A DNA stretch of 64,000 nucleotides from Paenibacillus pinisoli (GCF_003605435.1 NZ_QXQB01000006.1:216743-280742); one strand, 5' to 3'; positions 1 to 9,125 are shown, counted from the stretch's first letter. Made by a program: numbers and translations. Notes: generated by a model from the sequence alone, not told the origin.

Positions 1-2
1 TG

Positions 3-1277
3 TCCGGCATGCAGCAGGGCGCAGCAGCGCTGGGCGCACAGCTGGCAGAGCTGAATAAGAGCCTGGCTGGAGTATCTGCCGGCGTAGCACAGGCCAACAA
101 GGGCTTTGCCGAGGCGTCTGCCGGCCAGTCGGCGCTTGCGGAAGGTTTGTCGCAACTCGCGAAAGGCCTTGGCGAGCTGAAGAATGGCATTAGCCAAGCG
201 GCCGCTGGCCAAGGGCAGATCGTCCAGCAGCTGCCGGGCGTGACGCAAGGTCTTGGCGATCTTGCCAAAGGGCAGGAGGAGCTGAAGTCCGGCTTCGCAT
301 CGCTGGGCGATCAGCTCGGCGAGCTGACTAGCGGACTGGATCAGAGCGTCGACGGCTTGACGCAAGTGACGGACGGCCTGTCATCCGCCGGCGGCTACCT
401 GCAAGGCTTGGCGAGCGCGCCGGATAAGACGATAACCGGCTGGCATATTCCGCAGGAAGCGATCGAGGATGAGCAGTTCCAGGCGTCGCTGGATGTCTAC
501 ATGTCGCCAGACCGCAAGACGGCGAAGCTGGACGTCATCTTCGAAAGCAATCCGTACGCGCAAGATACGATGGCGGAGATCGAAGCCCTGAATGCTGCGG
601 TCAAACGGGCCTTCCAAGGCACGCCGCTATCGGGAGCGGAGGTTGCGATTGGCGGCGTTACGAGTATGAACCATGACCTCAGCACCATCTCGAACAGCGA
701 CTATTCCAGAACAGTCATGCTGATGCTTATCGGCATCTCCCTGATCTTGATCGTACTGTTCCGCTCCATTATTATTCCGATTTATATCGTTGCTTCCTTG
801 CTGGTCACGTTCTATACGTCGCTGGCGATGACAGAGGTCATCTTCGTCCGTATGCTTGGATTGTCCGGCATCAGCTGGGCGGTGCCTTTCTTCGGCTTCG
901 TCATGCTGATCGCGCTCGGCGTCGATTACAGCATCTTCTTGATGGACCGCTTCAAGGAGTACAAGAATTTGGATCCGAAGCAGGCCATCCTGGAAGCGAT
1001 GAAGAACATGGGCGCGGTTATTATGTCCGCGGCTGTCATTCTGGGCGGTACGTTCGCGGCAATGCTGCCTTCCGGCGTCATGTCGCTGCTGCAAATCGCG
1101 ACAGTCGTCCTATGCGGATTGTTCCTGTACGCGCTCGTCATCCTGCCGCTCTTCATTCCGGTTATGGTGCGCACCTTTGGCGAAGCCAACTGGTGGCCGT
1201 TCATGGCCAAGAGCGACCAGCGGGGCAGGGCGTTGAATCAATACGCAACGATTAGCTCTAATAGGGAAGAACATTAA
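3..1277 (+). CDS. MMPL-family RND exporter, C-terminal part (5' truncated by window)
   Basis: The frame is open to the left edge, so this is the C-terminal part of a longer gene. The first ~140 residues are a Gly/Ala/Leu-rich heptad-like region (repeated LAKGLGELKxG-type units), probably the extracytoplasmic helical hairpin domain of MMPL/YdgH-like exporters. A short beta-rich porter segment follows, then at least five hydrophobic helices with the MMPL signature GVDYSIFLMDRFKEY. The family uses proton motive force to export lipids, lipopeptides or drugs; the substrate here is unknown. A strong terminator follows directly, so the gene ends its transcript. The identity of the missing N-terminus cannot be judged. 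Confidence 0.85.
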   Translation, partial: SGMQQGAAALGAQLAELNKSLAGVSAGVAQANKGFAEASAGQSALAEGLSQLAKGLGELKNGISQAAAGQGQIVQQLPGVTQGLGDLAKGQEELKSGFASLGDQLGELTSGLDQSVDGLTQVTDGLSSAGGYLQGLASAPDKTITGWHIPQEAIEDEQFQASLDVYMSPDRKTAKLDVIFESNPYAQDTMAEIEALNAAVKRAFQGTPLSGAEVAIGGVTSMNHDLSTISNSDYSRTVMLMLIGISLILIVLFRSIIIPIYIVASLLVTFYTSLAMTEVIFVRMLGLSGISWAVPFFGFVMLIALGVDYSIFLMDRFKEYKNLDPKQAILEAMKNMGAVIMSAAVILGGTFAAMLPSGVMSLLQIATVVLCGLFLYALVILPLFIPVMVRTFGEANWWPFMAKSDQRGRALNQYATISSNREEH

Positions 1278-1282
1278 TGTGA

Positions 1283-1323
1283 AAACCCGAGCCTCGGATT
1301 GCTGAGGTTCGGGTTTCTTTTTT
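1283..1323 (+). terminator. Intrinsic terminator of the MMPL gene
   Basis: AAACCCGA and TCGGGTTT arms with an inner CCTC/GAGG pairing are followed by TTTCTTTTTT. It starts six bases after the stop codon. Confidence 0.9.
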
Positions 1324-1422
1324 AGACATTCCCCTTCGCAGGTAGTAAGATGGACGTATTGCGTTGCCCAAAGAGGGCAATCTTGAACAAGGACAGCATG
1401 AATGAGTGGAGGGAGGCTGCTT

Positions 1423-2487
1423 ATGAAGCGGCTTTTGGTAATTTTCACGGGAGGCACCATTGGAAGCAAAGCGGAGGGACTGGCGATTAACGTTAGCGAC
1501 AGCGGCTCTTATACGCTGCTGGAGGAATATCGCAAGCAGCCCTTCTATCGCAGCGATGTACAGCTGGATACGATTCAGCCGCTGAACCTGCTCAGCGAGA
1601 ATTTGACGCCGCAAGACTGGTCTTCTCTGGCATCGGCTATACGCGAGGTGGACTTACGTCTTTACGAAGGACTGATCGTCACGCATGGCTCCGATACATT
1701 AGCCTATACGGCTGCTATGATGAGTTATTTGTTCGCGGATATCAAGGTTCCGCTTGTGCTGACGGCAAGCAACTATCCCATCGCGGATGAGCGCAGCAAC
1801 GGCTTGCGCAACTTGTCCAGCTCCATTGATTTTATTGTGAACGCGGCGCTGCCCGGCATATTCGTCGTCTATGAAAACAACAAAGGAGAGCCGCTGGTAT
1901 ACCTGGGCACAAGGATTTTCCAGAACGAATCCTTCACGGATCAATTCCTTAGCCCCTATGAGCTTGTCTACGGCAAGATGGCCAGCGACAGAACCTTCCA
2001 GCTGGTGGAGGACCGGCGCAATCCCGATCCGGCCAGCCTGACCCCGAGCGCCAGCACATTGGCGTGGGAGCCATCGACGCTTAAGCTGGAGGATGGCGTG
2101 TTATACATAAAGCCGTATCCAGGCTTGAACTACGATCTATATGACTTCAGCAAGAAGAAGCCGCGGGTTATCCTGCATGACCTTCATCATTCCGGCACAG
2201 CGAATGCGTTGGAATCAGGACCCTACTCGCTGACTGCTTTTATCGAGAAAATCAGGAAGCTTGGCATCGATTGCTACCTATGTCCTATCAAAAACGCTTC
2301 CGATGCGTTATACGATTCCTCACATCGCCTGATTGACGCCGGAGCACGGTTCATTGAAAATATATCCATAGAAGCCGCGCTGACCAAGCTGATGCTGGCG
2401 TACGGCATGATCGCAGAGGACGCTGCGCGCGATGAGTTCATCCGAAGCGAGTCGATCTACTATGAGAAGCTTGAGGTGCTGTCATGA
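1423..2487 (+). CDS. Asparaginase/glutaminase family protein (type I, cytoplasmic-like)
   Basis: This is a probable L-asparaginase hydrolysing asparagine to aspartate and ammonia. The two family motifs are visible: TGGTIGS at residues 9-15 with the nucleophilic Thr12, and THGSDTLAYTA from residue 87 carrying the second catalytic Thr-Asp pair. The protein has 354 residues and no signal peptide, as in the cytoplasmic class. I chose ATG 1423 because GGAGGGAGG lies 7 bases upstream; ATG 1402 in the same frame has no such site. The stop overlaps the next start (ATGA), so it is translationally coupled to the VOC gene. Substrate preference between Asn and Gln cannot be read from sequence. Confidence 0.85.
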   Translation: MKRLLVIFTGGTIGSKAEGLAINVSDSGSYTLLEEYRKQPFYRSDVQLDTIQPLNLLSENLTPQDWSSLASAIREVDLRLYEGLIVTHGSDTLAYTAAMMSYLFADIKVPLVLTASNYPIADERSNGLRNLSSSIDFIVNAALPGIFVVYENNKGEPLVYLGTRIFQNESFTDQFLSPYELVYGKMASDRTFQLVEDRRNPDPASLTPSASTLAWEPSTLKLEDGVLYIKPYPGLNYDLYDFSKKKPRVILHDLHHSGTANALESGPYSLTAFIEKIRKLGIDCYLCPIKNASDALYDSSHRLIDAGARFIENISIEAALTKLMLAYGMIAEDAARDEFIRSESIYYEKLEVLS

Positions 2488-3173
2488 TTATGGACTCGGT
2501 AAAGCTGTATACGGCTATGCTTCCCGAGAAGCTGCTGCCATTTTATCGTGAGGTGCTGGGCTTGCCGGTTATAGAGTCTGCGGAGGACCGTTTTACGGTT
2601 CAGGCCGGTTATTCCAGCCTGACCTTTGTGTATCAAGACAGCGAGGAAGAGGCCCCTTATTACCACTTTGCAATCAATATTCCGGAGAACAAGCTGGATG
2701 AGGCAAAGCGCTGGATAGAGTCCAAAGTAGAGCTGGGTACCGAGAACGGGACGGATATTTCTTATAGCGAGCTATGGGACTCCCATTCGGTGTACTTCTT
2801 TGATCCGGCGGGCAATATCTTGGAGCTGATCGCGCGGCATACGATGGACAATGCGGTGGACCGTCCGTTTGACCCGAAGCGGGATTTGCTCGGAATCAGC
2901 GAGATGGGACTGCCTACGAAGGATGTTCCGCGTGCTGTAGATGAGCTGGAGGCGCTTGGCATCCCTACCTACAAAAGGCGGGATCCTGTCTTTAATCCAG
3001 TCGGCAACGAGGAAGGCATCTTCATTGTCGTGAGTCCGGGGCGCAGGTGGCACTTCACGGATCTGACGGCTGATTGCTTCCCATTCCAGGCGAATGTGAA
3101 GGGGATCGGTCTGCTGTCGCTGGAGGAAGGCGAGTCGGGACTTATCATTCGCAAAGAATCGGCAACGAAGTAA
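2484..3173 (+). CDS. VOC-superfamily (glyoxalase/bleomycin-resistance fold) protein
   Basis: The 229-residue protein has a clear N-terminal VOC module (about residues 1-120). It shows YYHFAIN and NILELIAR, which supply the His and Glu positions that bind metal in this superfamily. The C-terminal half has LGISEMGLPTKDVPRAVDELEALGIP, which looks like the start of a second, degenerate VOC module. VOC proteins include glyoxalases, dioxygenases and drug-binding proteins, and the reaction here is not predictable. The 4-base ATGA overlap with the asparaginase gene implies one operon. Confidence 0.75.
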   Translation: MIMDSVKLYTAMLPEKLLPFYREVLGLPVIESAEDRFTVQAGYSSLTFVYQDSEEEAPYYHFAINIPENKLDEAKRWIESKVELGTENGTDISYSELWDSHSVYFFDPAGNILELIARHTMDNAVDRPFDPKRDLLGISEMGLPTKDVPRAVDELEALGIPTYKRRDPVFNPVGNEEGIFIVVSPGRRWHFTDLTADCFPFQANVKGIGLLSLEEGESGLIIRKESATK

Positions 3174-3200
3174 ATAACGATTAAGAGGAGGAGAAGAATA

Positions 3201-3671
3201 ATGAGCATTGGGACAGTTAAGGTAGGCGAGAAAGTGCCGGATTTCACCCTGCACGCCTCGAATGGCAAGGATGTGTCGCTCAGCGATTACAAGGGGAAGA
3301 AGCTGGTCATCTACTTCTATCCGAAGGATATGACACCGGGATGTACGGCGGAGTCCTGCGACTTCCGTGATTTCAATGGCGAATTTGCGGCGAATAATGC
3401 GGAAGTGGTCGGCATAAGTCCAGACGACCTGGCATCTCACGAGCAGTTCGTTAGTGAGTACAAGCTGCCGTTCCTACTTCTGTCGGATACGGAGCAGAAG
3501 GTGTCGGAGCTGTTCGGCGTATGGAAGGAGCTAAGCTGGGGCGGCAAAACGTTCCTTGGCGTGGAACGCTCGACCTTCGTCATTGACGAAGAGGGCACCC
3601 TGGTGCGCGAATGGCGCAGCGTCAGCGTAGACGGCCATGCGGCTGAGGTGCTAGAAGCAGTCAAGGCTTGA
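3201..3671 (+). CDS. bcp: Thioredoxin-dependent peroxiredoxin, Bcp/PrxQ family
   Basis: This atypical peroxiredoxin reduces hydrogen peroxide and organic hydroperoxides using thioredoxin. The motif YPKDMTPGCTAESCDFRD holds the peroxidatic Cys48 and, five residues later, Cys53, the resolving-cysteine arrangement of the PrxQ/Bcp class. A Pro-x3-Thr-x2-Cys active site is intact, and length (156 aa) is normal. AGGAGGAG precedes the ATG. It lies 27 bases after the VOC gene and probably belongs to the same transcript, which ends at the shared hairpin downstream. Confidence 0.92.
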   Translation: MSIGTVKVGEKVPDFTLHASNGKDVSLSDYKGKKLVIYFYPKDMTPGCTAESCDFRDFNGEFAANNAEVVGISPDDLASHEQFVSEYKLPFLLLSDTEQKVSELFGVWKELSWGGKTFLGVERSTFVIDEEGTLVREWRSVSVDGHAAEVLEAVKA

Positions 3672-3731
3672 GTCCGAAGCGGACTTAATCGGGCTTCAGA
3701 GCAACCAGTTTCAATACGGAGTAATCAAAAA

Positions 3732-3773
3732 AGGTCCTCCTCTCAAGCTTAGTGCAGCTTGAGGGGAGGACCT
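3732..3773. terminator. Bidirectional terminator between bcp and the LtaS-family gene
   Basis: An 18-bp inverted repeat (AGGTCCTCCTCTCAAGCT and its near-perfect complement, loop TAGTGC) sits between convergent genes. It has an A-run on the left arm for the minus-strand transcript and only a weak T-stretch for the plus strand. Confidence 0.8.
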
Positions 3774-3777
3774 ATAC

Positions 3778-5652
3778 TCATTTCTGTTCTTTTTTCCAAT
3801 TCGGCAAATGGTTCACGTAGCTGTCGGACAAATTCAGCAGCTCGAGCGCACGCTCGAATTCATCTTCGGTCGCTTTGTTCTCATCGTTGTTGCCGTCGCC
3901 GGCGAGCGGGTAATGCTTGCCGTCCTCGAAGCCGCTGCCCGACATGAACAGCTCTTGGCTGCTCAAGAACGAGCCGCTTGGCAGGTAGTAGCGCTGTGGC
4001 AGGATGTTATAAGTCTGGTTGAACAAATCCTGGCCAAAATGAACCTGATCGTCCAAAGACATGCCTAGCAAATTCGCAACAGTCGGAAGCACATCGACTT
4101 GGCCGCCGAGCTGCTCGTATTCGGCCGGCTGTGCCGTTTTGTCTGGATTCACGATCACGAGCGGAATGTTGATCATGTCGGTGTACGTGTATTCACGCGA
4201 ATAAATCTCCGCCATCAAATCCTTCTCATGGCGATCCAGAGAATAGATTGGGAGTCCCAGATGGTCGCCGTACAGGACGATCAAGCTGTTGTCCCAGATG
4301 CCACGTGCCTTCAGATCCTCGATAAATTTGCCGAGCGCATGGTCGGCATAGTTCTGCGAGACGATATAGTCGCCGACAAGCGTGTTGTCGAAGCGTTCCG
4401 GCAGCTTGATGAGTCTCTTGTTATCCGGAATGGTGTACGGATGGTGAGCCGTCATGGAGATAACCTGGGCGTAGAACGGATTGTCGTTCTTGTCCATGCG
4501 CTCCAATTCGTCGATTGTCTTCTTGTATAGCATCTCGTCGGAAGCGCCGAAGAATACGGTGTCTTCCGTTCCGAAAAACTCTGCATCGTAATAGCGATCG
4601 AAGCCGATTGCCTTATACAGCTCGCCGCGGTTCCAGAATTCCACGACATTCGTATGGAATGTCGCCGTATCATAGCCGTGGCTCTTCAGCAGCTTCGGCA
4701 AGCTAGGCAGCTCTTTGCCGGCATACATCTGAGTTGCCGCTCCGCGAGGAGGGATGTACAGCGATGTATTCACGACGAACTCTGCATCGGACGTATTGCC
4801 TTGTCCCACCTGTTGGTAGAAGTGCTTGAAATAGCTGTTCTCTTTCACCAGCTTGTTCAGGTTCGGCATGATTTCCTGGCCTTCGATGCTAAGACCTACC
4901 AAGAAGTTCTGCATGGACTCCATCTGCAGGACAATCAGATTCTTGCCGCTTGCTGTCCCTTGCAAGACAGGTACTGCAGAAGGTTCAGTCTTCTTGACGG
5001 TGTTGATTTTCTCTTGCGAGATTTGGTCTGGATCGACATAGTCGATTTCTTTATTGGAGAAGATGGTATATGCTTCGTAGCTGAGAATGCCCATTTGCTC
5101 TGCTTTGACAATTTCGTTCATGCTGGCGCGGTTCGGCAGCACGTTGAACAGGCAGATCGCCAGCGACACGGTCAGCAAGCCGACAACGAGCCTAGTGTTC
5201 ATTTTGCGCTTGAACGAGTTTTTCCACTCTACCGCCTTGTTTTTGCGGAACATCAGGAACATCAGGATCACGACATCCGTGTAGATAAATAGGAAGTAAG
5301 GATCCATAAGCGAAAATACGCTGTTTTTGACCGCGGTCACCTGGTTGACCTGAGCAAGTGCGAAATAGGTGACAATTACACCGTAATACTTGTAATACAT
5401 GATTACTGCAAATAGAATAGATGTCATGGTCAGGTTCGCTATGAGATAATAGAGCAGCTTCCTCTTGCTGGCGAACCATTCAATGAGGCAGTACACGATG
5501 AGCACGAACGGAATTTCCTTCAGCAGGGTCGTCCAAGACGGGCCGCCCTCGAAAATAACCATCCAAGCCAAGTAGCTTTTCAGAAGCATAATGAGCGAGA
5601 AAAACAAAATGGGACGAGTGCTCAATAGCCGCTTTGATGATAAGTTTGACAC
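3778..5652 (-). CDS. LtaS-family sulfatase-fold membrane enzyme (lipoteichoic acid synthase type)
   Basis: Five hydrophobic helices in the first ~180 residues are followed by an extracytoplasmic alkaline-phosphatase/sulfatase domain. Catalytic features of LtaS are present: the metal-binding Glu in VLQMES, the nucleophile Thr287 in GQGNTSDAEF, and YGDHLG near residue 430 for the metal-binding Asp-His. The family transfers glycerol-phosphate from phosphatidylglycerol to build lipoteichoic acid or its primer. Which paralogue this is (LtaS, YfnI, YqgS, YvgJ type) is unclear. I chose GTG 5652 because AAGGAAGG lies 6 bases upstream; GTG 5670 in frame has no ribosome site. Confidence 0.88.
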   Translation of the reverse strand: MSNLSSKRLLSTRPILFFSLIMLLKSYLAWMVIFEGGPSWTTLLKEIPFVLIVYCLIEWFASKRKLLYYLIANLTMTSILFAVIMYYKYYGVIVTYFALAQVNQVTAVKNSVFSLMDPYFLFIYTDVVILMFLMFRKNKAVEWKNSFKRKMNTRLVVGLLTVSLAICLFNVLPNRASMNEIVKAEQMGILSYEAYTIFSNKEIDYVDPDQISQEKINTVKKTEPSAVPVLQGTASGKNLIVLQMESMQNFLVGLSIEGQEIMPNLNKLVKENSYFKHFYQQVGQGNTSDAEFVVNTSLYIPPRGAATQMYAGKELPSLPKLLKSHGYDTATFHTNVVEFWNRGELYKAIGFDRYYDAEFFGTEDTVFFGASDEMLYKKTIDELERMDKNDNPFYAQVISMTAHHPYTIPDNKRLIKLPERFDNTLVGDYIVSQNYADHALGKFIEDLKARGIWDNSLIVLYGDHLGLPIYSLDRHEKDLMAEIYSREYTYTDMINIPLVIVNPDKTAQPAEYEQLGGQVDVLPTVANLLGMSLDDQVHFGQDLFNQTYNILPQRYYLPSGSFLSSQELFMSGSGFEDGKHYPLAGDGNNDENKATEDEFERALELLNLSDSYVNHLPNWKKEQK

Positions 5653-5895
5653 TTTGACCCTTCCTTTCACAGCAAAAACCGGCCTTCTCCCCGAGCAGCC
5701 GTTACGCGCTTTTTTCTATAATTATAATCGTATTGTAAATCCACTATCATTATGCTCCTTCTAGGAGCCAATTGTCAAAAGGCAAAAGGGCCCTTAGCAG
5801 GAATGTCGAAAATTAACAAACGTTAGTCGCATCATCCTGATGCCGGCGGACGTCAATAGATAGGATATGCCATGTTACGAACAGGAGGAACTAGA

Positions 5896-6852
5896 ATGGG
5901 CAGAGGTAAGTTTATGATGCTGGTTGCGCTGGCGGTCGTTGTTGTGCTGGGCGCTTATGCCGTACTAGAGAAGAAGGAATCGGTCACAGAGACGCCGCCG
6001 AAGCTGGCCGAGGGAGCGGATAACGGCTCCGGCGAGAGCGAAGGCGAGGTATCCGGTCAGATACCGCAAGAACCGGGCGGCGAGGCGTCCGAGACTCCTG
6101 CGACAGAGGGGCCGAGCGGCGGGGAAGCGACGACGCCTCCTGCAACGGACAAGCCTTCCGGCGGGGAAGCGTCAACGCCTCCAGCCACGACTAAGCCTGG
6201 CTCTGCCAGCGGCGGACAAGCCGGTATCTCCAAAGGCGAAGACGGAGCCATTGCGGTAATCGGCAAGCCGGAGAGCATAGCCGCGCTAGTCAATCCCTTC
6301 AATATGCTTCCTGACGATTACGTGCCAAGCGATTTGGTCTATCCCGATGTCCGTTTTATTTTCAATGAAAAAATCGAGAAGCGGATGATGCGCAAAGAAG
6401 CGGCCGAGGCGCTTGAGAATCTGTTCGCGGGCGCTGAGAAGGATAACATCTATCTGGCCGGCGTATCGGCGTACAGATCGCACAAGACGCAGAAAGCATT
6501 GTTCGACCGCTATGTGAAGCGTGATGGCTATGAGAAAGCAAGAACATACAGCGCATTACCCGGAACTAGCGAGCATGAAACAGGGCTGGCCGTAGACGTG
6601 ACCAGCAGCGACGGCAAGTGTGCAGCAGCGGATTGTTTTGGCGATACGAAGGAAGCGGACTGGTTGAAAAAATATGCGGCGGATTACGGGTTCATTATTC
6701 GCTACCCGGAAGGGAAGCAGAATATAACGGGCTATCAATATGAACCTTGGCATTTGCGTTATGTAGGATCGGATCTGGCGGGCGAGATTGCGGCGAACGG
6801 GTCGACGCTGGAGGAATATTACGACGCTGTTCCGGTAAGCGGAAAGCAGTAA
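5896..6852 (+). CDS. D-alanyl-D-alanine carboxypeptidase, VanY/M15B family
   Basis: This is a membrane-anchored zinc carboxypeptidase that should trim the terminal D-Ala of peptidoglycan stem peptides. The 318-residue protein has an N-terminal hydrophobic anchor, then ~80 residues of low-complexity linker rich in Gly, Glu, Pro and Thr with imperfect repeats (PSGGEA..TPPAT). The catalytic domain carries SEHETGLAVD (zinc ligands His227 and Asp234) and EPWHLRYVG (His286). ATG 5896 has AGGAGG 7 bases upstream; ATG 5872 is in frame but unsupported. It is monocistronic and diverges from the LtaS-family gene. Confidence 0.88.
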   Translation: MGRGKFMMLVALAVVVVLGAYAVLEKKESVTETPPKLAEGADNGSGESEGEVSGQIPQEPGGEASETPATEGPSGGEATTPPATDKPSGGEASTPPATTKPGSASGGQAGISKGEDGAIAVIGKPESIAALVNPFNMLPDDYVPSDLVYPDVRFIFNEKIEKRMMRKEAAEALENLFAGAEKDNIYLAGVSAYRSHKTQKALFDRYVKRDGYEKARTYSALPGTSEHETGLAVDVTSSDGKCAAADCFGDTKEADWLKKYAADYGFIIRYPEGKQNITGYQYEPWHLRYVGSDLAGEIAANGSTLEEYYDAVPVSGKQ

Positions 6853-6968
6853 AGAATGATAAGATGAAGGCAGACGCACAATAGAAAAACGGTGGCGCAG
6901 CATTGCGGTAAGCGGCAAGTCCCATTGCATGAATGCTTGTCCGGAGGCTGCGCCTGTGAGGCGGTTCT

Positions 6969-7124
6969 TTAAATTTTGGATTCAAATGTTTTGCAGTCGG
7001 TTTCCTCGGAGTGGCTGGCCTGCTTGCCGCGGTTGCTGACCACATAGATTCTGCTCGCAGCGCAATTGTTCCCTGCCGCCCAAAACTTGCATGAGTTCAC
7101 TTCACATAATACGTCCTTTGCCAT
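6969..7124 (-). CDS. DUF1540 small cysteine-rich protein
   Basis: This 51-residue peptide has the DUF1540 pattern: VLCEVNSCKFWAAGNNCAA near the N-terminus and ETDCKTF near the C-terminus, giving four cysteines suited to metal binding. The function of the family is not established. ATG 7124 is preceded by AGGAGGTG with 8-base spacing, which decides the start against longer in-frame options. A PerR-box-like 15-mer lies 47 bp upstream (7171-7185), so peroxide or metal control is plausible. It is divergent from cardiolipin synthase. Confidence 0.85.
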   Translation of the reverse strand: MAKDVLCEVNSCKFWAAGNNCAASRIYVVSNRGKQASHSEETDCKTFESKI

Positions 7125-7170
7125 CTTCCATTCACCTCCTATGAATAGGATGGTCAAGGGAAAGCCTCTT

Positions 7171-7185
7171 TTATACTTAGTACAA
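7171..7185 (-). promoter_or_regulatory. PerR-box-like operator upstream of the DUF1540 gene
   Basis: TTATACTTAGTACAA matches 11 of 14 informative positions of the B. subtilis PerR consensus TTATAATNATTATAA. The same CTTAGT core recurs upstream of the PerR-like gene (9080-9094). It lies in the divergent DUF1540/cls spacer. Confidence 0.5.
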
Positions 7186-7217
7186 ATCGGATTTGTGGCG
7201 ACACGGAGGTGCCGAGC

Positions 7218-8672
7218 GTGCATATTACCATGCTCCAAAATATTTCTTTGATCATTATGCTGCTCAACATTTTTCTGGCGATTACCGTCATATTCCTGGA
7301 GCGGCGCAATGCCAGCTCGACTTGGGCTTGGCTGATGGTTTTGTTCTTTATTCCGGTGCTTGGATTTATTATGTATCTGGTGCTGGGTCAGAAGGTGCGG
7401 AAGCGGCAGCTGAACAAGCTGCTCGGGGATAATCAGCGAATATTAGAGGATACGCTGGAGAAGCAAAGACAAGACTTGCTGGAGCATCGGCTGCTTCCGG
7501 AATCCAGCGATCTGTCGGACTATCAGGACATGATCTACATGAACCTGATTACGAGCTATGCCCTGTATACGAGCAATAATTCTATTGAGATCTTTACCGA
7601 GGGCAATCAGAAGTTCGACGCGCTGATCGCGGATATAGAGGCGGCTCAGCATCATATTCACCTGGTGTATTATATTGTTCGCGATGATGCGCTGGGAAGG
7701 AAACTGGTCGGGGCGCTGACGAAGAAGGCGGCGCAGGGCGTCGAGGTCCGGTTCCTGTACGACCATATCGGCAGCTCGAACTTGCCGAGAAAGTTTTTTC
7801 AGGAGCTTCGCGAGGCAGGCGGGATGGAAGCGGCGTTCTTCCCTTCGCGCATACCGTACTTGAATTTGAAGATCAACTACCGCAATCATCGGAAGCTTGC
7901 TATTATTGACGGCCAGGTCGGTTACATAGGCGGGTTCAACATCGGCGACGAGTATTTGGGCCTGAACAAGCATTTTGGAGAATGGCGGGATACGCATCTG
8001 AAGGTGAAGGGCGGCGCTGTCTTGCAGATGCAAGCGCAGTTTCTGATGGACTGGAACCTCGCATCCTCCGGGCGCATCAATCTGAGCGAATCGTATTTCC
8101 CCGTTGTTCCTTTTGTGGGCAGCAAGATCGGCATGCAGCTGGTCGCGAGCGGACCGGATACGGAGTATCAGGAGATCAAGAATGCGTACATTAAGATGAT
8201 CTATTCTGCCAAAGATACCATCAGGCTGCAGACGCCTTACTTTGTACCGGATGAAAGTTTGATGACGGCTTTGCGTATCGCGGCGCTGTCCGGGGTCAAG
8301 GTATGCATTATGCTCCCGAGCAAGCCTGATCACTTCTTCGTTTATTGGGCAACGCATTCTTATCTGGGTGAGCTGCTGAAAAGCGGGGTGCAGGTCTATC
8401 TGTACGAGAAGGGCTTCCTTCATGCCAAGACGCTGGTGGTGGACGGCAAGACCGCATCCGTCGGAACGGCCAATCTGGATATACGCAGCTTTAAGCTTAA
8501 CTTCGAAATGAATGCGTTCATCTATGATGAAGAGACGGCTGCGCGGCTAATCGATATCTTCGAGGAGGATGTGCTGCATTCCCGAATGCTGACTCAGGAG
8601 GATTACGACCAGCGGCCGCTATTCAATCGGTTCAGGGAGTCGATCTCCCGTTTGCTAAGTCCGATCCTATAA
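7218..8672 (+). CDS. cls: Cardiolipin synthase (phospholipase D family)
   Basis: This membrane enzyme condenses two phosphatidylglycerol molecules to cardiolipin and glycerol. Two N-terminal transmembrane helices (about residues 5-55) precede two HKD motifs: His224-Lys226-Asp231 (HRKLAIID..GGFN) and His402-Lys404-Asp409 (HAKTLVVD..GTANLD). Length (484 aa) is typical of Bacillus ClsA. GTG 7218 is chosen because GGAGG ends 8 bases before it; GTG 7209 overlaps that site. It is monocistronic, and the hairpin after the stop has its T-run on the other strand. Confidence 0.93.
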   Translation: MHITMLQNISLIIMLLNIFLAITVIFLERRNASSTWAWLMVLFFIPVLGFIMYLVLGQKVRKRQLNKLLGDNQRILEDTLEKQRQDLLEHRLLPESSDLSDYQDMIYMNLITSYALYTSNNSIEIFTEGNQKFDALIADIEAAQHHIHLVYYIVRDDALGRKLVGALTKKAAQGVEVRFLYDHIGSSNLPRKFFQELREAGGMEAAFFPSRIPYLNLKINYRNHRKLAIIDGQVGYIGGFNIGDEYLGLNKHFGEWRDTHLKVKGGAVLQMQAQFLMDWNLASSGRINLSESYFPVVPFVGSKIGMQLVASGPDTEYQEIKNAYIKMIYSAKDTIRLQTPYFVPDESLMTALRIAALSGVKVCIMLPSKPDHFFVYWATHSYLGELLKSGVQVYLYEKGFLHAKTLVVDGKTASVGTANLDIRSFKLNFEMNAFIYDEETAARLIDIFEEDVLHSRMLTQEDYDQRPLFNRFRESISRLLSPIL

Positions 8673-8683
8673 TCCGGGTACAT

Positions 8684-8724
8684 AAAAAGGGATTTCGCTT
8701 ATCGATGATAACCGAAATCCCTTT
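8684..8724 (-). terminator. Terminator of the candidate small RNA
   Basis: AAAGGGATTTCG and CGAAATCCCTTT arms flank a 15-nt loop. The minus strand ends in TTTTT, while the plus strand has only a weak T-stretch. It may also stop cls read-through. Confidence 0.85.
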
Positions 8725-8962
8725 ACGTTTCTGAAAACCAGCTATTCAATTTCTTCAAACGCTCCATTCTACTGCTTGCACAGCCACTTGAATTAGGGTG
8801 TTGCAGGTTTGCTCATGTATTAACCGCTTCCGTACTATCCACTTCCAACCTATCCAACTGCACTGAGTTCCCGCATGCTCCTGATACGGCTGGCTCCTTC
8901 CCGCGTTAGTGGAACACGCTTCGCTAACCTACTTCAATGGACTATCCCCTCTCGTTTGTTAT
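8684..8962 (-). ncRNA. Candidate structured small RNA, about 280 nt, unidentified
   Basis: No ORF fits here on either strand. On the minus strand there is a consensus promoter (TTTACA, 17-bp spacer, TATAAT at 8969-8997), then ~240 nt of base-pairing-rich sequence, then a strong terminator at 8684-8724 whose T-run faces this strand. Local complementarities include GTTAG/CTAAC and CCAGCC/GGCTG. It does not resemble tmRNA, RNase P RNA or a T-box. Stand-alone Firmicute RNAs such as 6S RNA or the raiA-motif RNA are possible, but I cannot assign one by eye. Confidence 0.6.
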
Positions 8963-8968
8963 GACTCT

Positions 8969-8997
8969 ATTATAGCCTATTATTTTAATTTTGTAAA
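8969..8997 (-). promoter_or_regulatory. Sigma-A promoter of the candidate small RNA
   Basis: Read on the minus strand: TTTACA (8997-8992), 17-bp A/T-rich spacer, TATAAT (8974-8969). The start should fall near 8962. Confidence 0.75.
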
Positions 8998-9079
8998 TAT
9001 TCAGACAACTCATAGATGTGTCAAAATCGTTACGTTGGCGTTAAGAAATGGGGACGGTTGACGGTGCCCGGATATGAAT

Positions 9080-9094
9080 TTATACTTAGTCTAA
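9080..9094 (+). promoter_or_regulatory. PerR-box-like operator upstream of the PerR-like gene
   Basis: TTATACTTAGTCTAA matches 11 of 14 positions of the PerR consensus. It lies 31 bp before the start codon, consistent with autoregulation as known for B. subtilis PerR. Confidence 0.6.
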
Positions 9095-9125
9095 AATCAT
9101 ATTACGAAGGCGGCATGAAGAAGTC

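Noticed and set aside
6070..6200. Possible repeat array in the VanY-type gene
   Set aside because: The Pro/Gly/Thr repeats are an in-frame linker of the carboxypeptidase, not an independent element.
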